Shown one piece after another: positions 22,512 to 31,909 of a stretch of DNA of 64,000 nucleotides. This DNA comes from Parahoeflea olei. GTDB taxonomy: Bacteria > Pseudomonadota > Alphaproteobacteria > Rhizobiales > Rhizobiaceae. The position numbers were made by a program, and so were the translations under genes. Under the pieces are notes generated by a model. That model did no database searches, was not told where the DNA came from, and saw nothing but the letters and a program-made list of their open reading frames with translations. How positions within the stretch are numbered: position 1 is the stretch's first letter; the number at the start of each line of letters is the position of its first letter. The DNA lies in assembly GCF_001703635.1 (NCBI RefSeq), contig NZ_LQZT01000034.1:222753-286752 (forward strand), given 5' to 3'.

Positions 22512-23683
22512 GGTTCAAACCCCGCTGGGATGCTGTCGCTTGGCGTGCGCGCGTAATACTGCCGCCAGATATCGTCGTCGCAATAGGCCACGGCGACCTT
22601 CTCGGTGTTTTTCGTCACGGCTTCCCCCTTCGCCTTGGCGCCTTTGCCGCCTTTGCCGTTTGTCGGCAATTGCACGCTGCGCTCGGCATTGTCGGCGACC
22701 ACCGGCAGCATCGGCATGTCACCGCGCGGCTCGCCCCAGCACAGGTCATAAATGCCGCTGATACCCGGCCGGTCCGGGGTGCTGCACAGTTCCGCCCATT
22801 TCTTCGTCATCCGGCACCCCATCTCCTGATGGTAGTTGAGGCTGCAATTGGCACCGGGATTTCCCCGCTTATAGCAGGACGAGATCGACCGGGCGATGGC
22901 TTGCGGCGACATCTCGTAGAGCGCCTTGCCGGTCTCGACGTCGTAGACCCAGTCGATGCCGCCCGAAAAACCATTCTGGACGTCATAGTCCGAGATGCCG
23001 AACAGGCTGGCGAGATAGGTTACCGCGGCCTTGGTCTCACGCTCGCTTGCAAGCGCGAAGGAGGTGCTCTGCGAGTAGATGTTGTAGGCGAGCTGGGCGG
23101 TGAGGTTTCGCTGCCGGAAGATGTCGAAGGCTTCCTTCCAGTCGGGCTCGACGGTTTCGGCCACCGTGGCGGTCTCGGGGATCTTGCGCCGGTTTGAGAA
23201 GGCGTCACCGAACCCGCTTATGACCGGTACGACTGCGTCGAAGGCAACGTCGTTCGGATAAGTAAGGTGTATCGCGACGTAGCACTGGCAGATCTCAAGA
23301 TAGATATAGCTCGAAAGCGACGCGCCCTTCGGCCCGAACAGCGAAACCTCACATTCCTTTTGCGAAATGATCGTCCCGGCGTCGGAGACATACTGGCCGC
23401 GGTCGAACATCCGGCGCTCGCGCTCCGAGACCAGTTGGCCGCAATCGGCATACTCGTCCTGGATCAGACGCAAGCTGATGTCGATGCCCCGATAGCGCAG
23501 CACCCGGTCGACGCCCCTGGCCTTGAACGCCACGCCCTTGGGCAGGGCCAGATCGAAGCTGTAGGTCTTGCCGTTGCGGCTGAGTTCGAGCGCATCGGCA
23601 GTCATCGAGAACACCAGTGCCGCGACCGCGAGCAGGACCAGCACTCTCAGCACAACCGATACCACCGACAAGAACCCGTCCAT
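22508..23683 (-). CDS. Cysteine-rich exported protein of unknown function, caspase operon partner
   Basis: A 391-residue protein I do not recognise. Residues 8-30 (VSVVLRVLVLLAVAALVFSMTADA) form a signal peptide or N-terminal anchor. The rest is predicted extracytoplasmic, with about ten cysteines (for example ADCGQL, KECEVS, EICQCYV, SSCYKRGNPGANCSL, MGCRM, AELCSTP, DLCWGEP, AYCDDD), suggesting disulfides. Near residues 330-350 is a Lys/Gly stretch (GKGGKGAKAKGE). The start at 23683 has AAGGAAG upstream. Its stop overlaps the caspase start by the ATGA arrangement, so the two are made together; a partner, substrate or inhibitor role is inference. Confidence 0.75.
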   Translation of the reverse strand: MDGFLSVVSVVLRVLVLLAVAALVFSMTADALELSRNGKTYSFDLALPKGVAFKARGVDRVLRYRGIDISLRLIQDEYADCGQLVSERERRMFDRGQYVSDAGTIISQKECEVSLFGPKGASLSSYIYLEICQCYVAIHLTYPNDVAFDAVVPVISGFGDAFSNRRKIPETATVAETVEPDWKEAFDIFRQRNLTAQLAYNIYSQSTSFALASERETKAAVTYLASLFGISDYDVQNGFSGGIDWVYDVETGKALYEMSPQAIARSISSCYKRGNPGANCSLNYHQEMGCRMTKKWAELCSTPDRPGISGIYDLCWGEPRGDMPMLPVVADNAERSVQLPTNGKGGKGAKAKGEAVTKNTEKVAVAYCDDDIWRQYYARTPSDSIPAGFEP

Positions 23684-23981
23684 TCCAAGCTTCCTTCCCT
23701 GGCCTGCGCCTGTGTGGCCTCGCAAGATGGGTTGCCGCATCCTTGCGCGCGCCCCCGCGCGTCCCAGAATAGAAAAAGCCCCGCCGCTTTCCGATTCCCC
23801 ATCCGGGGAATGGACGCGAAGCCGCGACACGGCCGCACCGAGTTTGACGATCGCCGTGGCGCGACAGGCGAAGGCCGGACCGATTGCTGCCGCCGGCGCC
23901 GGCCTGTCCCGATCGCGCCGCCCTTGCATCCCGCCCGCGCAATCGCCATTGTCTGGAAACATTTGGGAGTACCTTCATCTA

Positions 23982-24746
23982 ATGGCACGGACATTCAGTT
24001 TCATCGCCTCGCCGGCTCCGGACGCGCAGGCCACGGCCACGCATCTGGCCGCGCTTTACGGCAATGCCCGCGCCGAGGAAGCCGATGTCATCGTCGCGCT
24101 CGGCGGCGACGGGTTCATGCTGCAGACGCTGCATGACCAGATGCGTTCGGGCAAGATCGTTTACGGCATGAACCGGGGTTCGGTCGGCTTCCTGATGAAC
24201 GAGTATTCCGACCAGGATCTGGCCGCACGCATCGATGCGGCGGTGGAAAACACCATCCGGCCGCTGGAAATGACCGCCACCGACACGGAGGGCAAGATCC
24301 ACACCTCGCTTGCCATCAACGAGGTGTCGCTGCTCAGGCAGAGCTACCAGGCGGCCAAGCTCAGGATTTCGATCGACGGCCAGGTGCGGCTCGAGGAACT
24401 GATCTGCGACGGCGTGATGGTGGCCACCCCCGCGGGCTCGACCGCCTACAATCTCTCGGCGCACGGGCCGATCCTGCCGCTCGACGCGCAATTGCTGGCG
24501 CTCACGCCTGTGAGCCCGTTCCGGCCGCGGCGCTGGCGCGGCGCGCTGCTGCCGAGCAAGGTGACGGTCAGCATCGATGTGCTGGAGCCCGAGAAGCGCC
24601 CGGTCAACGCGGTCGCCGACCACACCGAGGTCAAGTCGGTGATCGAGGTGCGGGTCGCCGAATCGGCGGAATTCACCACCCGGATCCTCACCGATTCGAG
24701 CCATTCCTGGAACGACCGCATTCTGGCCGAACAATTTCAGTACTGA
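23982..24746 (+). CDS. nadK: NAD kinase
   Basis: Makes NADP from NAD and ATP or polyphosphate in the cytoplasm. The 254-residue protein has the GGDG motif at 41-44 (DVIVALGGDGFMLQTLH), the NE/D motif in SLAINEVSLLRQS, the TPAGSTAYNLSAHGPILPL glycine loop, and a C-terminal sugar-phosphate fold (NAVADHTEVKSVIEVRVAES). Length is typical of short alphaproteobacterial forms. The start ATG (MARTFSFIASPAPDAQATA) follows a weak ribosome-binding site. It is divergent from the caspase operon. Confidence 0.96.
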   Translation: MARTFSFIASPAPDAQATATHLAALYGNARAEEADVIVALGGDGFMLQTLHDQMRSGKIVYGMNRGSVGFLMNEYSDQDLAARIDAAVENTIRPLEMTATDTEGKIHTSLAINEVSLLRQSYQAAKLRISIDGQVRLEELICDGVMVATPAGSTAYNLSAHGPILPLDAQLLALTPVSPFRPRRWRGALLPSKVTVSIDVLEPEKRPVNAVADHTEVKSVIEVRVAESAEFTTRILTDSSHSWNDRILAEQFQY

Positions 24747-24773
24747 CGCATGGAAAACAGAGGAGTGGTTGCG

Positions 24774-25331
24774 ATGCCCGTTTCGATGCCCCTGCCCCAT
24801 TCGAGGACGCTGGCGCTGCTGGCCCTGCTGGCGCTTGCGCCAGCAGGTGCCGCACAGGCCCAGTCCGACGGCGACACCCTTGCCGGCGCGCTGTCGCCGC
24901 GCGTCCTGTTCGTCACCAGCGGCGGGTCCTGGGAAGGGACCGCGGACGATGCCGGCGATGCGGACAAGGCGGACGCGGCGGACGCGACCAAGCCGTCGGA
25001 CCCCGCCGCCGAAGCCGCGCCCGCTCCGCGCGGCTACTACCGGCTGATCGCCATTCGCGGCGCAGACAACACATCCGATCTGCAATTGCAGCAGATCGCG
25101 CTCACGCCCGACGGGCCGGAGCTGGTGATGACGACGGCCGTGGAGGAGATCAACGCGCTCGGGGCCTATGTCACCGACATCCGGCCCGAGGATTCGACCG
25201 GCACCGCCAGCGCGCCCGGCTTTGCGGCCTATATCTATCTCAAGACCGATCCCGGCGTGGCCGAGCCCGAGACCTGGTCGCTTTACGTCGACGAGTTCGG
25301 CGAAATGCAGGTGGAACGGTCGAGCAACTGA
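24774..25331 (+). CDS. Exported hypothetical protein
   Basis: The 185-residue protein has a signal peptide (RTLALLALLALAPAGAAQAQ), a disordered acidic segment (DDAGDADKADAADATKPSDPAAEAAPAP) and a folded C-terminal part from GYYRLIAIRG to VDEFGEMQVERSSN. I do not recognise a family. The start at 24774 is chosen because GGAG lies 8 nt upstream; an ATG 24 nt earlier is in frame. It follows nadK by 27 bp in the same direction, so cotranscription is likely, though a functional link is not evident. Confidence 0.7.
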   Translation: MPVSMPLPHSRTLALLALLALAPAGAAQAQSDGDTLAGALSPRVLFVTSGGSWEGTADDAGDADKADAADATKPSDPAAEAAPAPRGYYRLIAIRGADNTSDLQLQQIALTPDGPELVMTTAVEEINALGAYVTDIRPEDSTGTASAPGFAAYIYLKTDPGVAEPETWSLYVDEFGEMQVERSSN

Positions 25332-25387
25332 GCGCAACAGCGCCCGGCGCGCGATAGCCGCACCGCCGGACACGGAGGAGACGACGG

Positions 25388-26008
25388 ATGACGGGGTTCG
25401 GGACCACCTTCGCGATTGCGCTGGCGTTCTTCGTCGTCGCGGTTTCACCGGGGCCGGCCAATATCGCCGTGGCAACGGTCGCCATGCATTCGGGACGCAG
25501 GCCCGGGCTCCTGTTCGGTCTCGGCCTATCGGTCGGGCTTTCGGTCTGGGGCGTGGTGGCGGCGACCGGCCTCGGCGTCGTTCTCCAGGCCAGCAGCTAC
25601 GTGCTGAGCCTTCTCAAGATCGCCGGCGGTCTCTATCTCCTGTGGCTGGCCTTTCAATCCGGCCGCTCCGCGATGCACAAGGCCGGCTCCGAGACGGTGA
25701 GGCCGGACAAGGGCCGATGGTTCTGGCGGGGACTGATCCTCAACCTGTCGAACCCGAAGGCCGTCGTCGCCTGGATGGCCGCCTTGTCGATGGGCCTGAG
25801 CCAGGAGACCGATGGCGCCATGGTGGCTGCCGCGACGCTGGTCTGCATCGCCATCGGCTTCGTCAACTACGCCGGATACGCGATCACATTCTCCCTGCCC
25901 GGTTTCATGTCCGGCTACAGGCGGCTGCGCCGCTGGATCGACGGCCTTGTCGCCGGCCTGTTCGCGGTCGCGGGCGTGAGCCTGATCCGATCTGCCTTTT
26001 CGAGATAG
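25388..26008 (+). CDS. LysE/RhtB-family amino-acid exporter
   Basis: Inner-membrane exporter of about six helices, 206 residues. The family start motif AFFVVAVSPGPANIAVATVAMHSGRRPGLLFGLG (SPGP) is present, as is the second-half motif GLILNLSNPKAVVAWMAAL. A strong GGAGGAG precedes the ATG. Relatives export lysine, arginine, homoserine or threonine; the substrate cannot be told. It starts 56 bp after the exported hypothetical. Confidence 0.93.
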   Translation: MTGFGTTFAIALAFFVVAVSPGPANIAVATVAMHSGRRPGLLFGLGLSVGLSVWGVVAATGLGVVLQASSYVLSLLKIAGGLYLLWLAFQSGRSAMHKAGSETVRPDKGRWFWRGLILNLSNPKAVVAWMAALSMGLSQETDGAMVAAATLVCIAIGFVNYAGYAITFSLPGFMSGYRRLRRWIDGLVAGLFAVAGVSLIRSAFSR

Positions 26009-26062
26009 CCAAATTCCGGCGTCCGGACCGCCGGGACCGCACGTGGCAGTTCCTGCGACATA

Positions 26063-26088
26063 GGAACGGGGGCAGACGCCCCCGTTCC
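26063..26088. terminator. Hairpin between convergent LysE and DUF1344 genes
   Basis: GGAACGGGGGC, AGAC loop, GCCCCCGTTCC: a perfect 11-bp stem in the convergent gap. No T tract on either side; likely shared transcript end. Confidence 0.55.
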
Positions 26089-26138
26089 CCGCGGCGGCCG
26101 CACAGAAACCTGCCGCCGCGCGCTCTCACGTCGTGCGC

Positions 26139-26378
26139 TCAGTTCATGAGCTTGACGGTGTCGGCCACATGCCGGCTATCCTGCATGTGCCAACCCAGCT
26201 CGACCTTCTTGCCCGCCTTCAGGCCGGGATCCTTGTAGCCGGTCGGCAGGCTGTAGGCCGTCCCGTCATTCAGGACGAAGGACTTGATCGTGCCGGTGGT
26301 CATGGTGCTTGCCGCAAGCGCGCCGAGCGCGGAGGCGAACAGGGCGGCGGCGGTCAGGGACGAAAGAGCAATACGCAT
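26139..26378 (-). CDS. DUF1344-type small exported protein
   Basis: A 79-residue protein with a signal peptide (MRIALSSLTAAALFASALGALAAS) and a mature part that starts TMTTGTIKSFVLNDGTAYSLPTGYKDPGLKAGKKVELGWH, which matches the small DUF1344 family common in rhizobia, a beta-rich domain of unknown role. The ATG at 26378 is preferred because AAGGAG lies 8 nt upstream; a GTG 9 nt earlier is possible. It is convergent with the LysE gene and monocistronic. Confidence 0.8.
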   Translation of the reverse strand: MRIALSSLTAAALFASALGALAASTMTTGTIKSFVLNDGTAYSLPTGYKDPGLKAGKKVELGWHMQDSRHVADTVKLMN

Positions 26379-26643
26379 TGATCTCACTCCTTAGCTTGCC
26401 GGCAGCACCGCGGGGCTGTGTTGGCGGTCTGCCGGCCGGGTTCGAAGCCGTCTGGTCGAGTCGCGTCGCAAGCGAAGCGTTCCTCCGCTCACCGGCTCGA
26501 TCCGGCTTCGAGAGGGAGCCTAGCGCCGCCAGGGCGCCGATTTCCAATTACAAAGATTTAAAGTTTTGACGGGTGCAATCGCCATATTCGCGTCCCCAAC
26601 GCCCGATTTCCGCCTGAAAACAGCCCCGGCCCCACACCCCGAA

Positions 26644-26677
26644 ACGCAAAAGGCGCGGCCCTTGCGGGAGCCGCGCC
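26644..26677 (-). terminator. prfB terminator
   Basis: On the minus strand, GGCGCGGC and GCCGCGCC form an 8-bp stem followed by TTTTGCGTTT, 25-60 nt after the prfB stop: a good rho-independent terminator. Confidence 0.8.
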
Positions 26678-26701
26678 AGGTCCTTGCAAAACCGTCGTTT
26701 T

Positions 26702-27830
26702 TCAGTCGATGTCGGCCACGTCGGCGCTGCCGCCATAGACGCGCTGGGCAAGGGCCGCTTCCATGAATTCGTCAAGATCGCCGTCGAGCACCCCTTGCGG
26801 GTTGGTGCTTTCGGTGCCGGTCCTGAGATCCTTGACCAGCTGGTAGGGCTGCAGCACGTAGGAGCGGATCTGGTGACCCCAGCCGATATCCGTCTTGGAC
26901 GCAGCCTCCTGGTTGGCGGCCTCCTCGCGCTTCTTGAGCTCGGCCTCGTAGAGACGCGCGCGCAGCATGTCCCAGGCCTTGGCCCGGTTCTTGTGCTGGG
27001 AGCGTTCCTGCTGGCACTGCACCACGATCCCGGTCGGGTTGTGGGTGATGCGCACCGCGGAATCGGTGGTGTTGACGTGCTGGCCGCCGGCGCCCGACGA
27101 GCGGTAGGTATCGATGCGGCAGTCGCTCTCGTTGATGTCGACCACGATCGAATCGTCGATCACTGGATAGGTCCAGATGCTCGAGAACGAGGTGTGGCGC
27201 CGCGCCTGGCTGTCATAGGGCGAGATCCGCACCAGGCGGTGCACGCCCGATTCGGTCTTGAGCCAGCCATAGGCGTTGTGGCCCTTGACCAGCATGGTCG
27301 CCGACTTGATGCCAGCCTCTTCGCCGTCGTGGATTTCCAGAAGCTCGACCTTCATGCCGTGCTTCTCGGCCCAGCGGGTGTACATGCGCAACAGCATGTT
27401 GGCCCAGTCTTGGCTTTCGGTGCCGCCGGCGCCCGAATGGACTTCGAGATAGGTGTCGTTGCCGTCCGCCTCGCCCGACAGCAGCGATTCGATCTGCTGG
27501 CGCGTGACCTCGGCCCGCAGTTCCTTGAGCGCGGCTTCGGCGTCGGCAACGATGGCCTGGTCGCCCTCCTCCTCGCCCATCTCGATCAGCTCGATATTGT
27601 CCGACAGCTGCGCTTCGAGCCGCTTGAGCCCGTTGATGCCGTCATCGAGCTGCTGGCGCTCGCGCATCAGCTTCTGGGCTTCCTGCGGATCGTCCCAGAT
27701 CGAGGGATCCTCGGCCTTCGCGTTCAGCCAATCCAGGCGCTTTTGGGCAGGTTCCCAGTCAAAGATGCCTCCTCAGCAGGCTTATGGCCTGCTTGATTTC
27801 GTCGACAACGACCTGGGTTTCCGCGCGCAT
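26702..27830 (-). CDS. prfB: Peptide chain release factor 2 (programmed +1 frameshift)
   Basis: RF2 reads UGA and UAA stop codons. The first 23 codons ([23 protein letters not shown]) end at an in-frame TGA at 27759-27761. Skipping one base there continues as [24 protein letters not shown] to 26702, giving 375 residues. The GGQ peptidyl-hydrolysis motif is in [22 protein letters not shown], and the stop-codon recognition tripeptide is SPY ([16 protein letters not shown]) rather than the E. coli SPF. The slippery site is described separately. It follows mrcA by about 120 bp on the same strand and ends at a clear terminator. Confidence 0.97.
27759..27773 (-). promoter_or_regulatory. prfB programmed frameshift signal
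   Basis: The minus strand reads AGG AGG CAT CTT TGA C. The internal Shine-Dalgarno-like AGGAGG lies just before the CTT TGA slippery codons, as in the autoregulatory +1 frameshift of bacterial prfB: low RF2 lets the ribosome slip past UGA and make more RF2. Confidence 0.95.
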
Positions 27831-27914
27831 GTGATTTCGTGTCCGTGTGAGTTCAGAAAGGCATTTCTGCCGAAGCGGGGCGGACCATAAGGTCCCCTCC
27901 CGGCGATGTAAAGC

Positions 27915-27945
27915 CGTCGCGGCCGCCGAATTTCGGGCCGCGACG
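27915..27945 (-). terminator. Hairpin after mrcA
   Basis: CGTCGCGGCC and GGCCGCGACG form a perfect 10-bp stem with an 11-nt loop, 8 nt after the mrcA stop, followed on the minus strand by GGCTTTAC. Probable terminator or attenuator before prfB. Confidence 0.55.
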
Positions 27946-27952
27946 ATGAGGC

Positions 27953-30403
27953 CTAGTAGAGGCCGCCCGAACCGGTGGTGACGGCCTGGTTGGCCTGCGG
28001 CGAGATCGTGGTGATGGCCTCGCCGGTGGCGTAGTCCTCGAGCCCGATGACCGAATAGACGTCCGACGGGCCGGTGCCGGGCTTGAAGGCTTCCATGATC
28101 ACGTCTTCCTCGCCCTCGAAGGCCTGCATGCCGGTCTTGCGGTTGATGGCGATCAGCTTCATGCCCTCGGGCACGCGGAAATCGGCAGGGCGTGTGCCCT
28201 TGAGCGCATTCTGCATGAACTCGTTGAACACGGGGGCTGCCAGCGCGCCGCCGGTCGAGCCGCGGCCCATCGGCGTGGGATTGTCGAAGCCGATGAACAC
28301 GCCCGCCACCAAGTCGGCGGTATAGCCCATGAACCAGGCGTCCTTTTCCTCGTTGGTGGTGCCGGTCTTGCCGGCGGTCGGGCGGTCGAGCTTGACCTTG
28401 CCGGCGGCGGTGCCGCGCGTGACCACGCCTTCCATCATCGAGGTGATCTGGTAGGCGGTCATCGGATCGAGCACCTGCTCGCGGTTGTCGGCCACCTCGG
28501 GCTCCTCCTGCGAGAGCCATGCGGAGGCGACGCAGGCGTCGCAGGTGCGCTCCTCGTGCTTGAAGATGGTCTTGCCGTAGCGGTCCTGGATGCGGTCGAT
28601 CAGCGAGGGCTTGATCTGCTTGCCGCCATTGGCGAACACGGAATAGGCCGAAGCCATCCGCATCACCGTGGTTTCGCCCGAGCCGAGCGACATGGCGAGA
28701 ACCGGAAGCATGTTGTCATAGACACCGAAGCGTTCGGCATATTCGGCGACCAGGTTCATGCCCATGTCCTGGGCGAGCCGCACCGTCATCAGGTTGCGCG
28801 AGCGCTCGATGCCGAGCCGCAGCGTCGAGGGACCGGCCGAGCCGCCGCCATAGTTCTTGGGCTTCCACAGTTCGCCGCCGGAGACGATCTCGATCGGCGC
28901 GTCGAGGATCACCGAGGCCGGGGTATAGCCGTTGTCGAGGGCTGCGGCATAGACGAAGGGCTTGAAGGCCGAACCGGGCTGGCGCTGGGCCTGGGTGGCG
29001 CGGTTGAATTCGGACTGGGCGAAGGAGAAGCCGCCGACCATGGCGAGCACGCGGCCGGTATGCGGGTCCATCGCCACAAGCGCGCCCTGGATCTTGGGCG
29101 GCTGGCGCAGGCGCAAATGCCTGGTGCCGTCCTGCTCGATCGGCTCGACATAGACCACGTCGCCCGGATTGAGCACGTCGGAGGCCTTCTTGACGTTGCG
29201 CGCCTTCTCGCCCGGCAGGTTGAGCCGGTAGGCCCATTTCATGTCCTCGGCGAGGATCGTGCCGGTCTCGCGTTCGGAGCCCACGGCGCCGGAGACTTCC
29301 TGTTCGGGCCGCAGGCCGACCTCGACGGTGTCCTCGGTGGCCGAGAGCACCACCGCCAGTTCCCATTCAGGCACGTCGCGCAGGAACTCGACCTCGCTCA
29401 GCGCCTTGCCCCAGTCGCCGGAGACATCGATGGTCTTGACCGGACCACGGAAGCCGCGGCGTTCGTCATAGCTCAGAAGTCCCTTCTGAAGCGCCTTGCG
29501 GGCATAGGCCTGGAGCTTCGGATCGAGCGTGGTGCGCACCGACAGCCCGCCCTCGTAGAGCGCGTCGGTGCCGTAGCGGCTGATCAGTTCGCGGCGCACT
29601 TCCTCGGCGAAATATTCGGAGGCGAACAGGTAGGAGCCAGTCTTGCGTGGCGTCACGCCGAGCGGCTGTTTCTTGGCATCGGCGCCGTCGGCGGCGCTGA
29701 CATAGCCGTTCTCGACCATCCGGTCGATCACCCAGTTGCGGCGTTCGATCGCGCGGTCGGGATGGCGGAAGGGATGGTAGTTCGACGGCGCCTTCGGCAG
29801 CGAGGCGAGATAGGCGGTTTCGGCGATGGTCAGCTCGTTGACCGATTTGTTGAAATAGGTGAGCGCCGCCCCGGCGATGCCGTAGGCGTTCATGCCGAAG
29901 AAGATCTCGTTGAGATAGAGCTCGAGAATGCGGTCCTTGGAATAGGCCTGCTCGATGCGGAACGACAGGATCGCTTCCTTGATCTTGCGCTCGTAGGTCT
30001 GGTCGGCGGTGAGCAGGAAGTTCTTGGCGACCTGCTGGGTGATGGTCGAGGCCCCCTGCCGCGCGCCGGTGCGGATATTGTTGATCACCGCACGCGCGAG
30101 ACCGATCGGGTCGACACCCGGATGCGAGTAGAAATTCTTGTCTTCCGCCGACAGGAAGGCGGCCTTGACGCGGTCGGGGATTGCCTGGATCGGCAGGAAC
30201 AGCCGGCGTTCACGGGCATATTCCGCCATCAGCTCGCCCGAGGCCGCGTGCACGCGCGTCGTCACCGGCGGCTCGTAGCTGTTGAGCACCTCGTAATCGG
30301 GCAGGTCCTTGGAGATGTCGCCGATATACCAGGCGACCCCGGCCGCGACGATCAGAAACACCACGGCCCCGATCCCGAAGAAATATCCAATCAGTCGTAC
30401 CAT
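27953..30403 (-). CDS. mrcA: Penicillin-binding protein 1A, bifunctional peptidoglycan synthase
   Basis: Class A PBP in the inner membrane that polymerises and crosslinks peptidoglycan. The 816-residue protein has an N-terminal transmembrane helix (LIGYFFGIGAVVFLIVAAGVAWYI), a GT51 glycosyltransferase domain with the catalytic Glu87 in FLSAEDKNFYSHPG and ARQGASTITQQVAKNFLL, an OB-like insertion, and a transpeptidase domain with the SxxK serine in RQPGSAFKPFVYAAAL, SRN in IERSRNLMTVRLAQ, and KTG in PTAGKTGTTNEEKDAWF. Complete. It lies between the amidase and prfB on one strand, the usual rhizobial arrangement. Confidence 0.97.
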   Translation of the reverse strand: MVRLIGYFFGIGAVVFLIVAAGVAWYIGDISKDLPDYEVLNSYEPPVTTRVHAASGELMAEYARERRLFLPIQAIPDRVKAAFLSAEDKNFYSHPGVDPIGLARAVINNIRTGARQGASTITQQVAKNFLLTADQTYERKIKEAILSFRIEQAYSKDRILELYLNEIFFGMNAYGIAGAALTYFNKSVNELTIAETAYLASLPKAPSNYHPFRHPDRAIERRNWVIDRMVENGYVSAADGADAKKQPLGVTPRKTGSYLFASEYFAEEVRRELISRYGTDALYEGGLSVRTTLDPKLQAYARKALQKGLLSYDERRGFRGPVKTIDVSGDWGKALSEVEFLRDVPEWELAVVLSATEDTVEVGLRPEQEVSGAVGSERETGTILAEDMKWAYRLNLPGEKARNVKKASDVLNPGDVVYVEPIEQDGTRHLRLRQPPKIQGALVAMDPHTGRVLAMVGGFSFAQSEFNRATQAQRQPGSAFKPFVYAAALDNGYTPASVILDAPIEIVSGGELWKPKNYGGGSAGPSTLRLGIERSRNLMTVRLAQDMGMNLVAEYAERFGVYDNMLPVLAMSLGSGETTVMRMASAYSVFANGGKQIKPSLIDRIQDRYGKTIFKHEERTCDACVASAWLSQEEPEVADNREQVLDPMTAYQITSMMEGVVTRGTAAGKVKLDRPTAGKTGTTNEEKDAWFMGYTADLVAGVFIGFDNPTPMGRGSTGGALAAPVFNEFMQNALKGTRPADFRVPEGMKLIAINRKTGMQAFEGEEDVIMEAFKPGTGPSDVYSVIGLEDYATGEAITTISPQANQAVTTGSGGLY

Positions 30404-30610
30404 CAGCCAGCTACCGTTTGCTTGTCTCGTTGGCCAGCGCGCCGTGCGGCGCGATTCCGGGCAACCTTGTCGTCCGCCCGGTTAGCCCGGACAATGTGAG
30501 TAAAATAGGGCCTGCATCCCGAATTCTCGCGGCGCGGTGCGCGCGCAACGACCTCGTTGCCGAACTGTCACACCGCTGCGCCGTCCGCCGCTTCGTCCCC
30601 TTATCGGTCA

Positions 30611-31909
30611 TCATTGCCGGCCCGCCAAGATGGTTTTGCGGTAATTCTGAACCGACTGCGCGAGCAGCCTCGCCGTCGAGCGCCGCCATTCCGGGTCCGT
30701 GAGCAGTTTTTCGTCTTCCGGATTGGAGAGATAGCCCATTTCCACCAGCACCGAAGGCACGTCCGGCGCCTGCAACACGCGGAACCCGGCATGGCGAAGC
30801 GGATTGTTGATCAGCTTAACCTGGCCTTCGAAGGAATCGAGCACCTGGCGGGCAAGGCCCGTGGAAAACACCCGGGTCTCGGTGCGCGCCAGGTCCACCA
30901 GAATCGCCGCAACCGCCTCGGGCGCGTTTTCGAGGCTCGCCCCGACAATGCCCTCCGCCCCGTTTTCCTGCTCCGCCAGCGATTGTGCGACCGCATCGGA
31001 GGCCTTGTCGGAGAGCGTGTAGACGGTGGCCCCGCGCAGCGACTTGATCCGGATCGAGTCGGCATGCAGCGAGATCAGGAGATCCGCCTGCTCCTCGCGG
31101 GCGCGCCGCACCCTGGCCGACAGCGACAGGAAACTGTCGTCGCTGCGGGTCATGGCGACGCGAATCCCGTCTTCCCCCTCGAGCGCCTCTTTCAGCGCTT
31201 CGGCGAAGGCCAGCGTGATGTGCTTTTCCATCGAGCCCGACGGACCCTCCGCGCCACCGTCGATGCCCCCGTGGCCGGCGTCGATGACGATGGTGAGCGT
31301 ATCGCTCAGCGATGCCTCGGACAGCGACCTGGGGCCGGCCCCGGCGTCGGTCCAGATCGTCTCGGCGACCTTCTCGGCGAATGTGGCGCGGTCCACCGCC
31401 ACCGCGTCGAAGACGACCCGGTGGATCGACCCCTCCGCCTCCTCGGTGCTTTCGACCAGTTCCATGGTGGCGGGCGAGGCAAGTTCGAACACCATGCGCG
31501 CCCTTCCCGCGCCGGCCGCACCATAGCGGATCGAGGTGACCAGCCCGCGCGGCGCGAGCGCGTCTTCGGGGAAGGCAAAGACTGTTTCCGGCAGGTCGAT
31601 GACGGCCCGGTCCGGGTTTTCGAGAAAGCGCAGATGCAGATCGGGCTTGCGCTCGAAATCCATGACCAGACGGACGCGGTTGTCATCGCCGGCGATGCGC
31701 GCGGCTATCGCGACCTGCCGGGTTTCGGACGTAACCGGCTCTGGCTCCGCCATCGCGCGGCCGGGAATGGCCAGAACCGCAACGCAGACGAGCAGCCGCC
31801 CGGCACAGCGCAGCCGAGCGCCGGCCAAGCGCGCAAACACGGACCGGGCGCCCGCAAAAAGCCGCCTCGTCGCTGCGTGCCGATACCGGCTGGTCGCAAA
31901 ACTGCGCAT
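30611..31909 (-). CDS. amiC: N-acetylmuramoyl-L-alanine amidase, AmiC type
   Basis: Periplasmic enzyme that cuts the bond between N-acetylmuramic acid and L-alanine during septum splitting. The 432-residue protein has a basic N-terminus with a likely signal sequence (LRCAGRLLVCVAVLAIPGRAMAEPE), an AMIN domain (about 50-150) and a zinc amidase_3 domain with ligands in TIVIDAGHGGIDGGAEG, the Glu of MEKHITLAFAEAL, and the His of DLLISLHADSI, ending with the catalytic Glu region SVLVEMGYLSNPEDEKLL. The start at 31909 follows AGGG; a longer start is possible. It precedes mrcA by 207 bp on the same strand. Confidence 0.94.
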   Translation of the reverse strand: MRSFATSRYRHAATRRLFAGARSVFARLAGARLRCAGRLLVCVAVLAIPGRAMAEPEPVTSETRQVAIAARIAGDDNRVRLVMDFERKPDLHLRFLENPDRAVIDLPETVFAFPEDALAPRGLVTSIRYGAAGAGRARMVFELASPATMELVESTEEAEGSIHRVVFDAVAVDRATFAEKVAETIWTDAGAGPRSLSEASLSDTLTIVIDAGHGGIDGGAEGPSGSMEKHITLAFAEALKEALEGEDGIRVAMTRSDDSFLSLSARVRRAREEQADLLISLHADSIRIKSLRGATVYTLSDKASDAVAQSLAEQENGAEGIVGASLENAPEAVAAILVDLARTETRVFSTGLARQVLDSFEGQVKLINNPLRHAGFRVLQAPDVPSVLVEMGYLSNPEDEKLLTDPEWRRSTARLLAQSVQNYRKTILAGRQ

